A stretch of 64,000 nt of DNA from CAZMGB01 sp964565775 (GTDB taxonomy: Bacteria; Chloroflexota; Dehalococcoidia; DSTF01; JALHUB01), in contig CAZMGB010000005.1 of the NCBI GenBank assembly GCA_964565775.1, forward strand, positions 112,460-176,459. The letters are read 5' to 3'. Shown one piece after another: positions 8,068 through 15,933 of the stretch. The notes under the pieces are model-generated. The model searched no databases. It had not been told where the DNA came from and saw only the letters and a list, made by a program, of their open reading frames with translations. The position numbers and the translations under genes are program-made. Numbering within the stretch: the first letter of the stretch is position 1; every line of letters begins with the position of its first letter.

Positions 8068-8607
8068 TTGCGGTTTCTCATCACCCTGGACGGTTCTCCG
8101 CTCTCCGAGTCGGTCGTAGACACGGTACGGGAGCTGGCTACGGCAACGAAGGCGGAGATCCACCTGCTCACGGTAGGCAGCGTGCCTCGGGATGCCGGCC
8201 GCGGCAAGCGGGAGGCCACCGATGTCCTCGTGAAGCTGCCGCTGATGGGCTCATTCCCCTTCGACTCGCCCCGGCCCGGCTACTTCCCCCGCACGGAGGA
8301 CGTTCCAGTAGAGACGCGGGAGCAGGCCATCGCCCGCAAGGAGCACGAGCTGGACGAGTACCTGCTCGGTAGGACAGCCCAATTTCAAGGCCTGGCCGTC
8401 AAGAGGGCGGTTGTCCTATCCGACCACCCCGCCGGTGTGATTATCGAGTACGCCAGAGAACACGCTATCGACTTGATCGCCATGGCAACCCATGGCCGGT
8501 CCGGCCTGAGCCGGGCAGTTCAGGGCAGCGTCGCCTCCGAGGTTATGCAGTCCGGCGTCGCGCCGGTACTGCTGGTGCGGCCGCTTCCCGACGAGGCCGG
8601 ACGCTAA
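8068..8607 (+). CDS. Universal stress protein (UspA family)
   Basis: 179 residues from a TTG start (GGGAGAGG upstream). The Usp fold begins at FLITLDGSPLSESVVDTV. The ATP-binding loop near the end fits G-x2-G-x9-G-S (HGRSGLSRAVQGSV), and the last strand is PVLLVRPL. A spacer of about 40 residues after strand 2, rich in Gly/Pro, is longer than in short UspA proteins and resembles mycobacterial-type Usp proteins. It probably binds ATP in the cytosol. It is divergent from the kinase operon, with DosR-like boxes between them. Confidence 0.88.
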   Translation: MRFLITLDGSPLSESVVDTVRELATATKAEIHLLTVGSVPRDAGRGKREATDVLVKLPLMGSFPFDSPRPGYFPRTEDVPVETREQAIARKEHELDEYLLGRTAQFQGLAVKRAVVLSDHPAGVIIEYAREHAIDLIAMATHGRSGLSRAVQGSVASEVMQSGVAPVLLVRPLPDEAGR

Positions 8608-8632
8608 AGGAGCTGTCTCCCTCCCTCCGCTG

Positions 8633-8683
8633 GTCGGGGCGTCCTCGCGGTAAGGTTCCGCCGCCACCCGAGGGCGCCCCGAC
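8633..8683. terminator. Long hairpin between convergent genes
   Basis: A stem of about 15 base pairs (GTCGGGGCGTCCTCG with CGAGGGCGCCCCGAC, one G-U) lies between the convergent universal stress and HAD genes. There is no U tract, so it is either a weak bidirectional terminator or another dispersed palindrome. The rest of the interval to the HAD gene holds no supported gene. Confidence 0.4.
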
Positions 8684-8786
8684 AGCCATTTACCCGCCAG
8701 GATAGCGAGGGAGGCGTGTTGATAGAGCTCCCCTCGGCACCAGGAAGCAAGGCCGGCTGCGTAGGCCCGCCCTATCCTCACCTTCA

Positions 8787-9398
8787 TCAGCATGACACGC
8801 CCAGACCACGCAGCTCCTCCAGAAGCTGGGGATAGGAGGTGTATTGAACGGCGTGCATGCCCGCGTCCGCGGCCGCCTGCACGTTCCGCTCCAGGTCATC
8901 GATGAAGACGCACTCGCCGGGAGCGACGCCGAGGCGCTCCGCCGCCAGCGTGTAGATGCGCGAGTCCGGCTTGGCCAGCCCCACCCGCGCCGAGTTGACT
9001 ATGTCGTCGAACAGGGAGATGATGCCGTATCGGTGCTCCAGGGCGTCCTCCAGGTTCACCGTGGCGTTGCTGAGGAGGCCCACCTTGTAGTTGGGGCGAA
9101 GGCGGCGCACCAGCCCCACCACCTCCTCCCGGGCGCCCCGCTGGTGCTCGATCCACTCATCCCAGGCTTCGGGGAGGGGCCGGCCGGCGGCCGCTTCCAG
9201 GCTCGCCAGCACCTCCTGTCGCCAGGCCTCGAAGGAGCCCCGGCCCACCCGCAGCTCCGCCCACCCATCGTTCTGATAGAACGCCCGCCAGACGCTGCCC
9301 TCGGGCAAGCCGTAGCGGCGGTCGAGCTCGCGGGCGGCCTCCTCGCCGCCGCGGCCGATGACGCCGCCGAAGTCGAAAACGACCGCTCGGATGGTCAC
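8787..9398 (-). CDS. HAD-IA family hydrolase
   Basis: 203 residues. Motif I is VVFDFGGVIG, where the second aspartate of DxD is replaced by glycine, as in the YihX / epoxide-hydrolase-N-terminal branch. Motif II serine/threonine is in GLLSNAT, the motif III lysine in GLAKPDSRIY and motif IV in CVFIDDLERNV. A helical cap is inserted after motif I (class C1). Likely a cytosolic phosphatase of small sugar or nucleotide phosphates. It starts two bases after the nadE stop, so it is cotranscribed with NAD synthetase; a role in NAD metabolism is possible but unproven. Confidence 0.82.
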   Translation of the reverse strand: MTIRAVVFDFGGVIGRGGEEAARELDRRYGLPEGSVWRAFYQNDGWAELRVGRGSFEAWRQEVLASLEAAAGRPLPEAWDEWIEHQRGAREEVVGLVRRLRPNYKVGLLSNATVNLEDALEHRYGIISLFDDIVNSARVGLAKPDSRIYTLAAERLGVAPGECVFIDDLERNVQAAADAGMHAVQYTSYPQLLEELRGLGVSC

Positions 9399-9400
9399 GA

Positions 9401-11182
9401 TCAGTAGGCCCGGTAGCGGTTGGCGATGGGCAGGCGGCGGTCGCGGCCGAAGGCGCGGTGTGTGATCTTGACGCCGGGGGGAGCCTGCCGCCGCTTGTAC
9501 TCGTTGCGGTCGACCATCGCCACGATTCGCCGCACCGTCGCCTCGTCGAAGCCCTTCGCCACGATCTCGTCAAGGCTCAGGTCGTCCTCGACGTATGCCT
9601 CAAGAACGGGGTCGAGCACGTCGTATGGCGGCAGAGTGTCGCTGTCGAGCTGGTCCGGCTTCAGCTCGGCCGACGGCGGCTTTTCGATGACGCTGCGGGG
9701 TATGACCTCCCCCGAACCACAGCGGTTCCGATACTCGGCCAGCCGGTAGACCAAAGTCTTCGGCACATCCTTGATGNNNNNNNNNNCGTCTTTTGTTAAA
9801 AAGCCCCCGGCCACACCCTTGATGCGGGCGACCCCCCCGGCCATGTCGCCGTAGAGGGTGGCGTAGCCGGTGGCCATCTCGCTCTTGTTGCCGGTGGTGA
9901 GCACGAGCCAGCCGAACTTGTTGGAGAGGGCCATGACGATGTTGCCACGGACGCGCGCCTGAAGGTTCTCCTCGGCCACGCCGGACTCCGTACCGGCGAA
10001 CGCCTCCGAAAGCATGTTGAGCGACGCGGCGAATCCGTCCTCGATAGGGATGGCGATGAGCTGGATGCCCAGGTTCTCGGAAAGCGCCTGGGCGTCCGCC
10101 CGGCTCCCCTCCGAGGAGTAGCGCGAGGGCATCGACACGCCGACCACGTTCTCGGCGCCCAGGGCATCGACGGCGATGGCAGCCACCAGGCTGGAATCGA
10201 CGCCCCCGGAGAGCCCGATCACCACCTTGGTAAAACCGTTCTTGCGCGCATAGTCGCCGGTGCCCAGCACGAGGGCGGCGTAGACCTCGCCTACCTCGTC
10301 AAGCGTCTCGTGCTGATAGGAAGGCAGCGGCGGCTTCTCGGCGGCCGCTGCCTCCTCGGAGATCAGCACTCTGCGATCGCCTTCGACCAGCGCGAACTCC
10401 AGCTTCTCCTGGCGTCGTCGCGGGTCATGGAGCCGCGTCTGAAAGATGGCATCCGCGTCCAGGTCGTGCACAATGAGCGCCTCCTGGAACTGCGGCCCCC
10501 GAACGAGCACCTCGCCCTCCTGGTCTACGATCATGCTGTCGCCGTCGAAGACCAACTCGTCCTGGCCGCCGACCAGGTTCGTGTAGCAGACGATGACGGC
10601 GCTGTCGCTGGCCCGCGTCGCGAGCATCCGTTCGCGGAAGGCGCGCTTGCTGGCGTGAAAGGGGGAGCCATTGATGTTGACGATGACCTCGGCACCGGCG
10701 TGCGCCTGGGCCCGCTGGGGACCGTCCGGGTACCAGATGTCCTCACAGACGTTGACGCCCACGCCTACTCCCGCTATCTCGTAGACGGGGCATTCCGTGC
10801 CCGACTGGAAGTAGCGGTTCTCGTCGAAGACGCCGTAGTTGGGGAGGTACTGCTTGTGGTACACGCCGACGAGCCGGCCGTCGTGGATGACGGCGGCGGC
10901 GTTGTATATGTCGGAGTCGGCGTCGACGAAGCCGACCACCATGCAGATGCCCGCCGAGCCCTTGACCACGGCGTCCAGGGCGTCCAGGTTATCCTGGACG
11001 AACTTTCGACGCAGAAGAAGGTCTTCGGGCGGGTAGCCGGTGATGGCCAGCTCGGGATAGCTTACCAGGTCCGCCCCCAGGGCGCGGCCCCGCTCGGCGT
11101 ACTCGAGGATCTTGGCTACATTGCCCTCGAGGTCGCCTACGGTGGTGTTGATCTGGGCCAGACCGACGCGAAGGACGCGCAA
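9401..11182 (-). CDS. nadE: Glutamine-dependent NAD+ synthetase (with assembly gap)
   Basis: About 593 residues. The N-terminal nitrilase-type glutaminase (about 1-270) has the Glu of SYPELAITGYPPEDLLLR, the Lys of HKQYLPNYG and the catalytic Cys of GVNVCEDIWYPDGP. The C-terminal synthetase has the P-loop GLSGGVDSSLVAAIA and TTGNKSEMATGYATLYGD. It amidates deamido-NAD with glutamine and ATP, the last step of NAD synthesis. Near residue 465 a run of 10 N follows about 17 residues not expected in the family (VARIKGVAGGFLTKD between GDMAGG and IKDVPK), which looks like a contig-end artefact. Nothing otherwise suggests a dead gene. It is cotranscribed with the HAD gene. Confidence 0.9.
   Translation of the reverse strand: MRVLRVGLAQINTTVGDLEGNVAKILEYAERGRALGADLVSYPELAITGYPPEDLLLRRKFVQDNLDALDAVVKGSAGICMVVGFVDADSDIYNAAAVIHDGRLVGVYHKQYLPNYGVFDENRYFQSGTECPVYEIAGVGVGVNVCEDIWYPDGPQRAQAHAGAEVIVNINGSPFHASKRAFRERMLATRASDSAVIVCYTNLVGGQDELVFDGDSMIVDQEGEVLVRGPQFQEALIVHDLDADAIFQTRLHDPRRRQEKLEFALVEGDRRVLISEEAAAAEKPPLPSYQHETLDEVGEVYAALVLGTGDYARKNGFTKVVIGLSGGVDSSLVAAIAVDALGAENVVGVSMPSRYSSEGSRADAQALSENLGIQLIAIPIEDGFAASLNMLSEAFAGTESGVAEENLQARVRGNIVMALSNKFGWLVLTTGNKSEMATGYATLYGDMAGGVARIKGVAGGFLTKDXXXXIKDVPKTLVYRLAEYRNRCGSGEVIPRSVIEKPPSAELKPDQLDSDTLPPYDVLDPVLEAYVEDDLSLDEIVAKGFDEATVRRIVAMVDRNEYKRRQAPPGVKITHRAFGRDRRLPIANRYRAY
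9777..9786. other. Assembly gap (10 N) inside nadE
   Basis: Ten unknown bases. The adjoining bases (9787-9800) are AT-rich, unlike the rest of the gene. True gap length is unknown, even though the frame happens to be kept. Confidence 0.99.
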
Positions 11183-11219
11183 TCTAACGTCCCTCCCCCG
11201 AATAGCGGGGCTTTTATTG

Positions 11220-11249
11220 ATTATCTGTTCTTCCCACGCCAGGGGTCAA
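11220..11249 (-). promoter_or_regulatory. Sigma-70-type promoter of nadE-HAD
   Basis: Minus-strand TTGACC, an 18-base spacer and GATAAT, about 38 bases before the nadE start codon. The nad-operon palindrome seen upstream of nadA is not visible here. Confidence 0.6.
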
Positions 11250-11405
11250 GGACGCACAATACTGGTAGAATGGTTGACGCCGGCTCGACCGCCGTGCGCC
11301 CCGACGAGCCCTGGGGGAGGCGGCCCGAGCAGGCTCCGTAGCGGGTGGTACGCCGCCGCGGCGCGTTAGCGGCCATCATGGCCTATGAGGTATGGGGCTA
11401 CTACT

Positions 11406-11936
11406 ATGACAGACCGGGTGATGATCTACATCGACGGGAGCAACGTCTACCACTCCCTCAAGGAGCAGTTCAGGAGGACCAACCTCAACTTCGAGCGCTT
11501 CTCCACCAAGCTCGTCGACAAGCGCGAGCTCATCCGCACATACTACTACAACGCGCCCGTCGACCAGGTGAAGGAGCCCCAGCGTCACGAGGACCAGCAG
11601 AAGTTCTTCGAACGCCTGCGGCGCATCCCCTATATGGAGGTCAAGCTGGGCAGGCTGGTCTACCGCAACTGGCCCCAGGAGGCAGCCTATGAGAAGGGTA
11701 TCGATGTCAGGCTTGCGGTAGACATGATCACCCACGCTCACCGCGGCAACTACGACGTGGCGATACTGGTCAGCGGCGACAACGACTTCGCCGATGCCCT
11801 GCAGGCAGTCAAGGACGAGGGCAAGCGGGTGGAGGTAGCGCTCTTCGGCGGCGAGTGGACCTCGCAGCAGCTCCGCGACGTGGCGGACCGAGCTATTGAG
11901 ATAAACCGAACTCTTCTCCGGGGCTGCTGGTGGTAA
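11406..11936 (+). CDS. NYN-domain (LabA/PIN-like) protein
   Basis: 176 residues from the ATG just before the conserved core; an in-frame ATG seven codons upstream is the alternative. The NYN/PIN-like fold shows conserved acidic residues in VMIYIDGSNVYHSL (first Asp), EKGIDVRLAVDMI (Asp cluster) and VAILVSGDNDFADAL (Ser-Gly-Asp-x-Asp). These positions bind metal in PIN-type ribonucleases. Likely a small cytosolic RNase or RNA-processing factor. It stands alone between the nadE and citrate synthase genes. Confidence 0.85.
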   Translation: MTDRVMIYIDGSNVYHSLKEQFRRTNLNFERFSTKLVDKRELIRTYYYNAPVDQVKEPQRHEDQQKFFERLRRIPYMEVKLGRLVYRNWPQEAAYEKGIDVRLAVDMITHAHRGNYDVAILVSGDNDFADALQAVKDEGKRVEVALFGGEWTSQQLRDVADRAIEINRTLLRGCWW

Positions 11937-11997
11937 GGGGCCAGCCGGCGTTCTCGAAGCGGGGGTGAAGCGGGGACCGGCGCCCCCTCGCGCACGC

Positions 11998-12032
11998 AAG
12001 AAAAGAGGGACGGCACCCGTTGGGTGCCGTCC
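11998..12032 (-). terminator. Rho-independent terminator of the citrate synthase gene
   Basis: A perfect 11-bp stem (GGACGGCACCC / GGGTGCCGTCC) with a 3-base loop is followed, on the minus strand, by the T-rich run CTCTTTTCTT. It lies 27 bases beyond the citrate synthase stop. Confidence 0.9.
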
Positions 12033-12058
12033 TGCCGCGCCTTCGTCCGAGGCGGCGT

Positions 12059-13198
12059 CTACTTCCGCTGTTCTATGGGCACATACTTGCGGTCACCGCT
12101 TCCCTCGTAGATCTGGGTCGGCCGAAAGATGCGGTTGCCGACGAGCTGCTCCCGCCAGTGAGCTACCCAGCCCGCGATCCGCGAGACGGCGAAGACCGGC
12201 GTAAACAGGTCTATGGGAATGCCCATCCTGTCGTACACGATGCCCGAGTAGAAGTCGACGTTGGGCCAGATGCCCCGCTCGCCCAGCCTCGCGATGACGA
12301 AATCCTCCGCCTCCAGAGCGATGTCGTAGAGGGGGCTGCGGCCGAGCTTCTCAAAGAGCTTCTCGTTGAGGCCCTTGAGGATGGTGGCCCGCGGGTCCAT
12401 GGTCTTGTACTCGCGGTGGCCCATTCCCATGATGACTTCCTTGGCCGCGAGCTTCTTCTCCAGGTACGGCCGAGCGTTCGCCACGGACCCGATCTCGTTC
12501 AGCATAGCCAGCACCCGCTCATTCGCGCCGCCGTGCAGCCGCCCGCTGAGAGAGCCGATGGCCGCAGCCATGGTGCTGTAGGGGTCAGCCAGGCTGGAGC
12601 AGGTGACCATCGCCGTGAAGGTGGAGGCGTTGATGGTGTGCTCCACGTGGAGGACAAGACACACGTCGAAGACCTTCGCCGCCAGCTCGTCCGGCACCTC
12701 CCCGTTCACCATGTACAGGAAGTTGCTGGCGTGGTTCAGGTCATCGCGGGGCGCCACCACGCTCTTGCCCTGGCGCAAACGGTGGAACGCGGCGATGATC
12801 GTAGGTATCTGGGCAATCAGCCGGATGCCAGCCTGGTAGTTGACCTGATCGTCGCTCACGTCTCTGGGGTAGAACATGCCCATAGCGGACACCGCGCACT
12901 GCAGGGCCGACATGGGGTGCCCGCTCTTGGGGAAGAGCTTGATCATGTCGAGGATGGCCGGCTCGAGATTGCGGTTGCGCTTGAGCTCACTGCTGAACTT
13001 GTCAAGCTGCTGCTTCGTGGGCAGCTCACCTTCGACAGTCAGATAGGCCGTCTCTTCAAAGTTGCTCTTCTCCGCCAGCTCCTGGATAGCGTACCCGCGA
13101 TATTTCAGGATCCCTCGCTGGCCGTCGATGTCGCTGATCGCGGACTTGGTGGCCGGCACTCCCGCTAGCCCGGGCACGTACTCGATGGATGTGGTCAT
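12059..13198 (-). CDS. gltA: Citrate synthase (citrate/2-methylcitrate synthase type)
   Basis: 379 residues, the normal length of the short dimeric bacterial form. Active-site histidines are in SLSGRLHGGANERVL and GMGHREYKTMDPRA, and the catalytic aspartate is in WPNVDFYSG. It condenses acetyl-CoA and oxaloacetate, or propionyl-CoA if it is a methylcitrate synthase; sequence alone does not decide. AGGAGG lies upstream of the ATG. The gene is monocistronic, ended by a clear terminator. Together with sucCD in this window it indicates TCA cycle steps. Confidence 0.93.
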   Translation of the reverse strand: MTTSIEYVPGLAGVPATKSAISDIDGQRGILKYRGYAIQELAEKSNFEETAYLTVEGELPTKQQLDKFSSELKRNRNLEPAILDMIKLFPKSGHPMSALQCAVSAMGMFYPRDVSDDQVNYQAGIRLIAQIPTIIAAFHRLRQGKSVVAPRDDLNHASNFLYMVNGEVPDELAAKVFDVCLVLHVEHTINASTFTAMVTCSSLADPYSTMAAAIGSLSGRLHGGANERVLAMLNEIGSVANARPYLEKKLAAKEVIMGMGHREYKTMDPRATILKGLNEKLFEKLGRSPLYDIALEAEDFVIARLGERGIWPNVDFYSGIVYDRMGIPIDLFTPVFAVSRIAGWVAHWREQLVGNRIFRPTQIYEGSGDRKYVPIEQRK

Positions 13199-13461
13199 TT
13201 CGGTCCTCCTATACCCGATAGAAGCTGCCAGTGTCGCTCCCAGAGCAATCCTGGCTCACCCGACTTCTTTCCCGTTGACTTGTCTTAGCAACACCTCCCT
13301 TGGGCTAGGTGCGCTCCCTCCCAACCACACCCTCGCCCCAACCGGCCGCTGACGCCGGTTCGCAGAATTGATCGCAACCGCGCATAACACGACTACACAA
13401 GGCCAGCCGCGGCCTCGCCTGCCGTGCCTCCCTCCGCAGCCTTGGGGCCGAATAGACGCGT
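13199..13461. other. Intergenic region upstream of citrate synthase
   Basis: No gene or clear promoter hexamers are recognised. It lies between the start of citrate synthase and the end of the GreA-fusion gene, both on the minus strand. Confidence 0.4.
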
Positions 13462-14268
13462 CTAGAGCTCTATGCTCTCGATACGGAAGCGCAGCGTCCC
13501 CGCCGGCGCTGCCACTTCCACCTCATCGCCGACCTTCCGGTCCACCAGTGCTCCGCCGACCGGCGATGCGACGGATATCTTGCCCTGGGCAGGGTTTGCC
13601 TCGTTCGGACCCACGAGCGTATAGCGAACCTGGGCCCCGGACCCCAGCCTCGCCAGGACGAGGGTGCTCCCCAGCCTCGCCTTCGGCTGCTGGGGCATGT
13701 CGGAGCCAATGACGACGACGTGCTGGAGGGTGGCCTCCAGCTCTCGGATACGTCCTTCCAGGTACCCCTGGGCATCGCGGGCGGCGTCCAGGGGCGCGTT
13801 CTCGCGGAAGTCTTTGTCGGCCATCGCCAGACGCAGCTCCTCGGCGATCTGCGGCCGCTTGGCACGCAGCGCCTCCAGCTCTGCCTCCAGGGCAGCGCGA
13901 CCCTCGGCGGTGATGTGAACCTCTTGTTGCGCCCTCGCCGCCCGTGCGGGCGCCGCCGAAGCACTCCCCTTGCGGATGCGAAGATGGGTAGCGAGATTGA
14001 CGGAGGTGAGGCCTGCCTTCCTTGCGAAGGCGAGGAAGGAGCGGACGGGCTCCAGCCGGCGGCCATCGCTGCTGGAGCCGCCGAAGGTCTCGGCATAGGC
14101 GGCAACGTCGTGCCCGCGCAGCTCGCCCACGCGGCGGTCGGCGCCGTACCAGCGAACGAACTTGTGAAGTTCTGGCTGGCTCTCCTGCCGGGCTTCCGCC
14201 GAGAGGCCTGCCAGGTAGCGGGACGCGACTTCCCAGAGGGTGAGATCTTGCGGGGTCGCCTCGGGCAC
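13462..14268 (-). CDS. GreA-type elongation factor with N-terminal integrase SAM-like domain
   Basis: 268 residues from a GTG start (AGGAG six bases upstream). Residues 1-95 resemble the helical core-binding domain of tyrosine recombinases (ASRYLAGLSAEARQ, ELHKFVRWYGADRRVGEL, VRSFLAFARKAGL). No recombinase catalytic domain follows. From about residue 112 it is a full GreA: coiled coil with the tip KDFRENAPLDAARDAQG, which keeps the Asp and Glu needed for stimulating RNA cleavage, then the FKBP-like C domain ending in EGNPAQGK-type and VGDEVEV motifs. GreA rescues backtracked RNA polymerase. The role of the extra domain is unknown; DNA contact is one guess. Confidence 0.85.
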   Translation of the reverse strand: MPEATPQDLTLWEVASRYLAGLSAEARQESQPELHKFVRWYGADRRVGELRGHDVAAYAETFGGSSSDGRRLEPVRSFLAFARKAGLTSVNLATHLRIRKGSASAAPARAARAQQEVHITAEGRAALEAELEALRAKRPQIAEELRLAMADKDFRENAPLDAARDAQGYLEGRIRELEATLQHVVVIGSDMPQQPKARLGSTLVLARLGSGAQVRYTLVGPNEANPAQGKISVASPVGGALVDRKVGDEVEVAAPAGTLRFRIESIEL

Positions 14269-14445
14269 TGCTACTCCTCGCTTGCCCCTCCCTGTGCATT
14301 TTATGCAGGCCTCTCGACTCTGTCAAACCTCGACGCCGACGCTCGATCGATCTGTCGTCGCAGCCAACTCGCCCGATCGCGCCCTCATGGTGGGATAACG
14401 AGGCCCTGGCAGAAGCGCGGCGCTGGTGCTAGTCTGGGGAAGCGA

Positions 14446-15195
14446 TTGAACATAGTGGGCGCCCATTCGCTGTCATTGCTGGCCAGCGGGGCCGCCGAAC
14501 TGGGCCTGGACCTCAGCCCCGATCAGCTAGCCCAGTTCGAGCGTTACTATGCCCTGCTGGAAGCCGGTCGCCGTCGATTCGCCCTCACCTCGGTGACCGG
14601 CTCCGAACTGGTGCAGCGGCGCCATTTCCTCGAGTCGCTCGCGCTGCTGCGTGCACTCGAGAAGGCAGCGATCCTCGCCGCCCAGGAGCCGGCGGCCCTC
14701 CTCGACCTCGGCACCGGCGCCGGGCTTCCGGGCCTGCCGATGAAGATCGCTCGACCGCACCTGCGCCTGACGCTCCTCGACGCCACCGCCAAGAAGACAT
14801 CATTTCTAAGAGAGCTGGTGGCGGAGCTGGCGCTGCCGGACGTCCGCGTCCTCACCGGCCGGGCCGAGGAGCTCGGTCGCGACGGACGGCATCGAGAGGC
14901 GTACGACGTGGTGGTGGCGCGGGCAGTGGCGCCCCTGGCTACGCTCCTGGAGCTGGCCCTGCCCTTCCTCAAGGTAGGCGGCGCTCTCGCCACACCGAAG
15001 GGGAGCGGCGTCCGTCGCGAGCTTGCGGAGGCGCAGCGGGCGCTGGGCGTGCTGGGCGGCACCCTCATTTCGGACGCGCCGCTGGACGTTCCGGGAGGCC
15101 ATCACAGGCAGACGTTGATTCTGGTGCGAAAGACAGCGCCCACACCCGAGAAGTACCCGCGGCGGCCGGGCCTGCCCCGGAAGCGCCCCCTCTGA
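14446..15195 (+). CDS. rsmG: 16S rRNA (guanine-N7)-methyltransferase RsmG
   Basis: 249 residues from a TTG start with GGGGA five bases upstream; a GTG nine bases later is an alternative, and the much longer upstream frame is antisense to GreA. The SAM-binding motif is LLDLGTGAGLPGLPMKIA; the family blocks YDVVVARAVAPLATLLELA and PKGSGVRREL are present. It methylates G527 of 16S rRNA in the cytosol. It is divergent from the GreA-fusion gene. Confidence 0.93.
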   Translation: MNIVGAHSLSLLASGAAELGLDLSPDQLAQFERYYALLEAGRRRFALTSVTGSELVQRRHFLESLALLRALEKAAILAAQEPAALLDLGTGAGLPGLPMKIARPHLRLTLLDATAKKTSFLRELVAELALPDVRVLTGRAEELGRDGRHREAYDVVVARAVAPLATLLELALPFLKVGGALATPKGSGVRRELAEAQRALGVLGGTLISDAPLDVPGGHHRQTLILVRKTAPTPEKYPRRPGLPRKRPL

Positions 15196-15316
15196 AGGCG
15201 AGCGCGGCTCGACAGTCCACGGCTGGACACAGGTAGTGAAATGTGCTAGATGACAAGCACCCAGGCCATTAGGGCGGCGAGTGAGAAGGGCCAATGAGCC
15301 CAAGGAAGGGAGTGCC

Positions 15317-15895
15317 ATGGATCTGGAGCTTCTGACTCGGCGGCTTCTGCGCATCGCAAGGCTGGACACCACCGTGTTCGACGAGGTGCGGATGGACCCC
15401 ACGGCCACCACGTCTTCCTTCCTTGTGATGGTGGTGGCCACGTACATGGCGGGGCTGGGGGGCTTCCTGGGATGGGTGAGACAGGACTTCCCCAACGGGC
15501 TGAGAGTCTTTGTTCAGTCGTTCATCTTGGGCAGCGCATTCTCCGTCGGCCTCTGGCTGGTCTGGCTGCTCGTCACCTACGTTATCCTCACACAGGTGTC
15601 ACGGGAGAGAAGCGACGTCACCCAGCTCCTGCGGACCATGGGGATGGCCGGCGCGCCGCTGGGTCTTTCCATCTTCCTGTTCATCCCCGGCATCGACTTC
15701 GGGATCGGCTTGATCTCCGTCGCCCTGTTGTTCGGGCTGACGAACATCGCCATTCAGGCCACCACCACAGCCCACGCGACGCGTGTCCTGGTGGCGAACA
15801 CTGTGGGCTTCGCGGTCTGGGCCGTGGTGCTTACCCTGCTTGTCGATGCGACCACATACCTCGCGCCGGGCATATTCGTCACCAACCCTTTCTAG
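15317..15895 (+). CDS. Yip1-domain membrane protein
   Basis: 192 residues from the ATG preceded by AAGGAAGGGAG. Hydrophobic segments (about 35-57, 70-95, 105-125, 130-150, 165-187) suggest five membrane spans, as in bacterial YIP1-family proteins. The N-terminal amphipathic part (LLTRRLLRIARLDTTVFDEVRMDPTATT) is characteristic. Function in bacteria is unknown. It is convergent with the CoA transferase gene downstream. Confidence 0.75.
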   Translation: MDLELLTRRLLRIARLDTTVFDEVRMDPTATTSSFLVMVVATYMAGLGGFLGWVRQDFPNGLRVFVQSFILGSAFSVGLWLVWLLVTYVILTQVSRERSDVTQLLRTMGMAGAPLGLSIFLFIPGIDFGIGLISVALLFGLTNIAIQATTTAHATRVLVANTVGFAVWAVVLTLLVDATTYLAPGIFVTNPF

Positions 15896-15933
15896 CTCCG
15901 GAACCTACCAGCAGACACCGGCCCACTGCGGCG

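Noticed and set aside
13720..14445. Long N-terminal extension of RsmG
   Set aside because: It is antisense to the GreA-fusion gene; RsmG similarity begins after the TTG at 14446.
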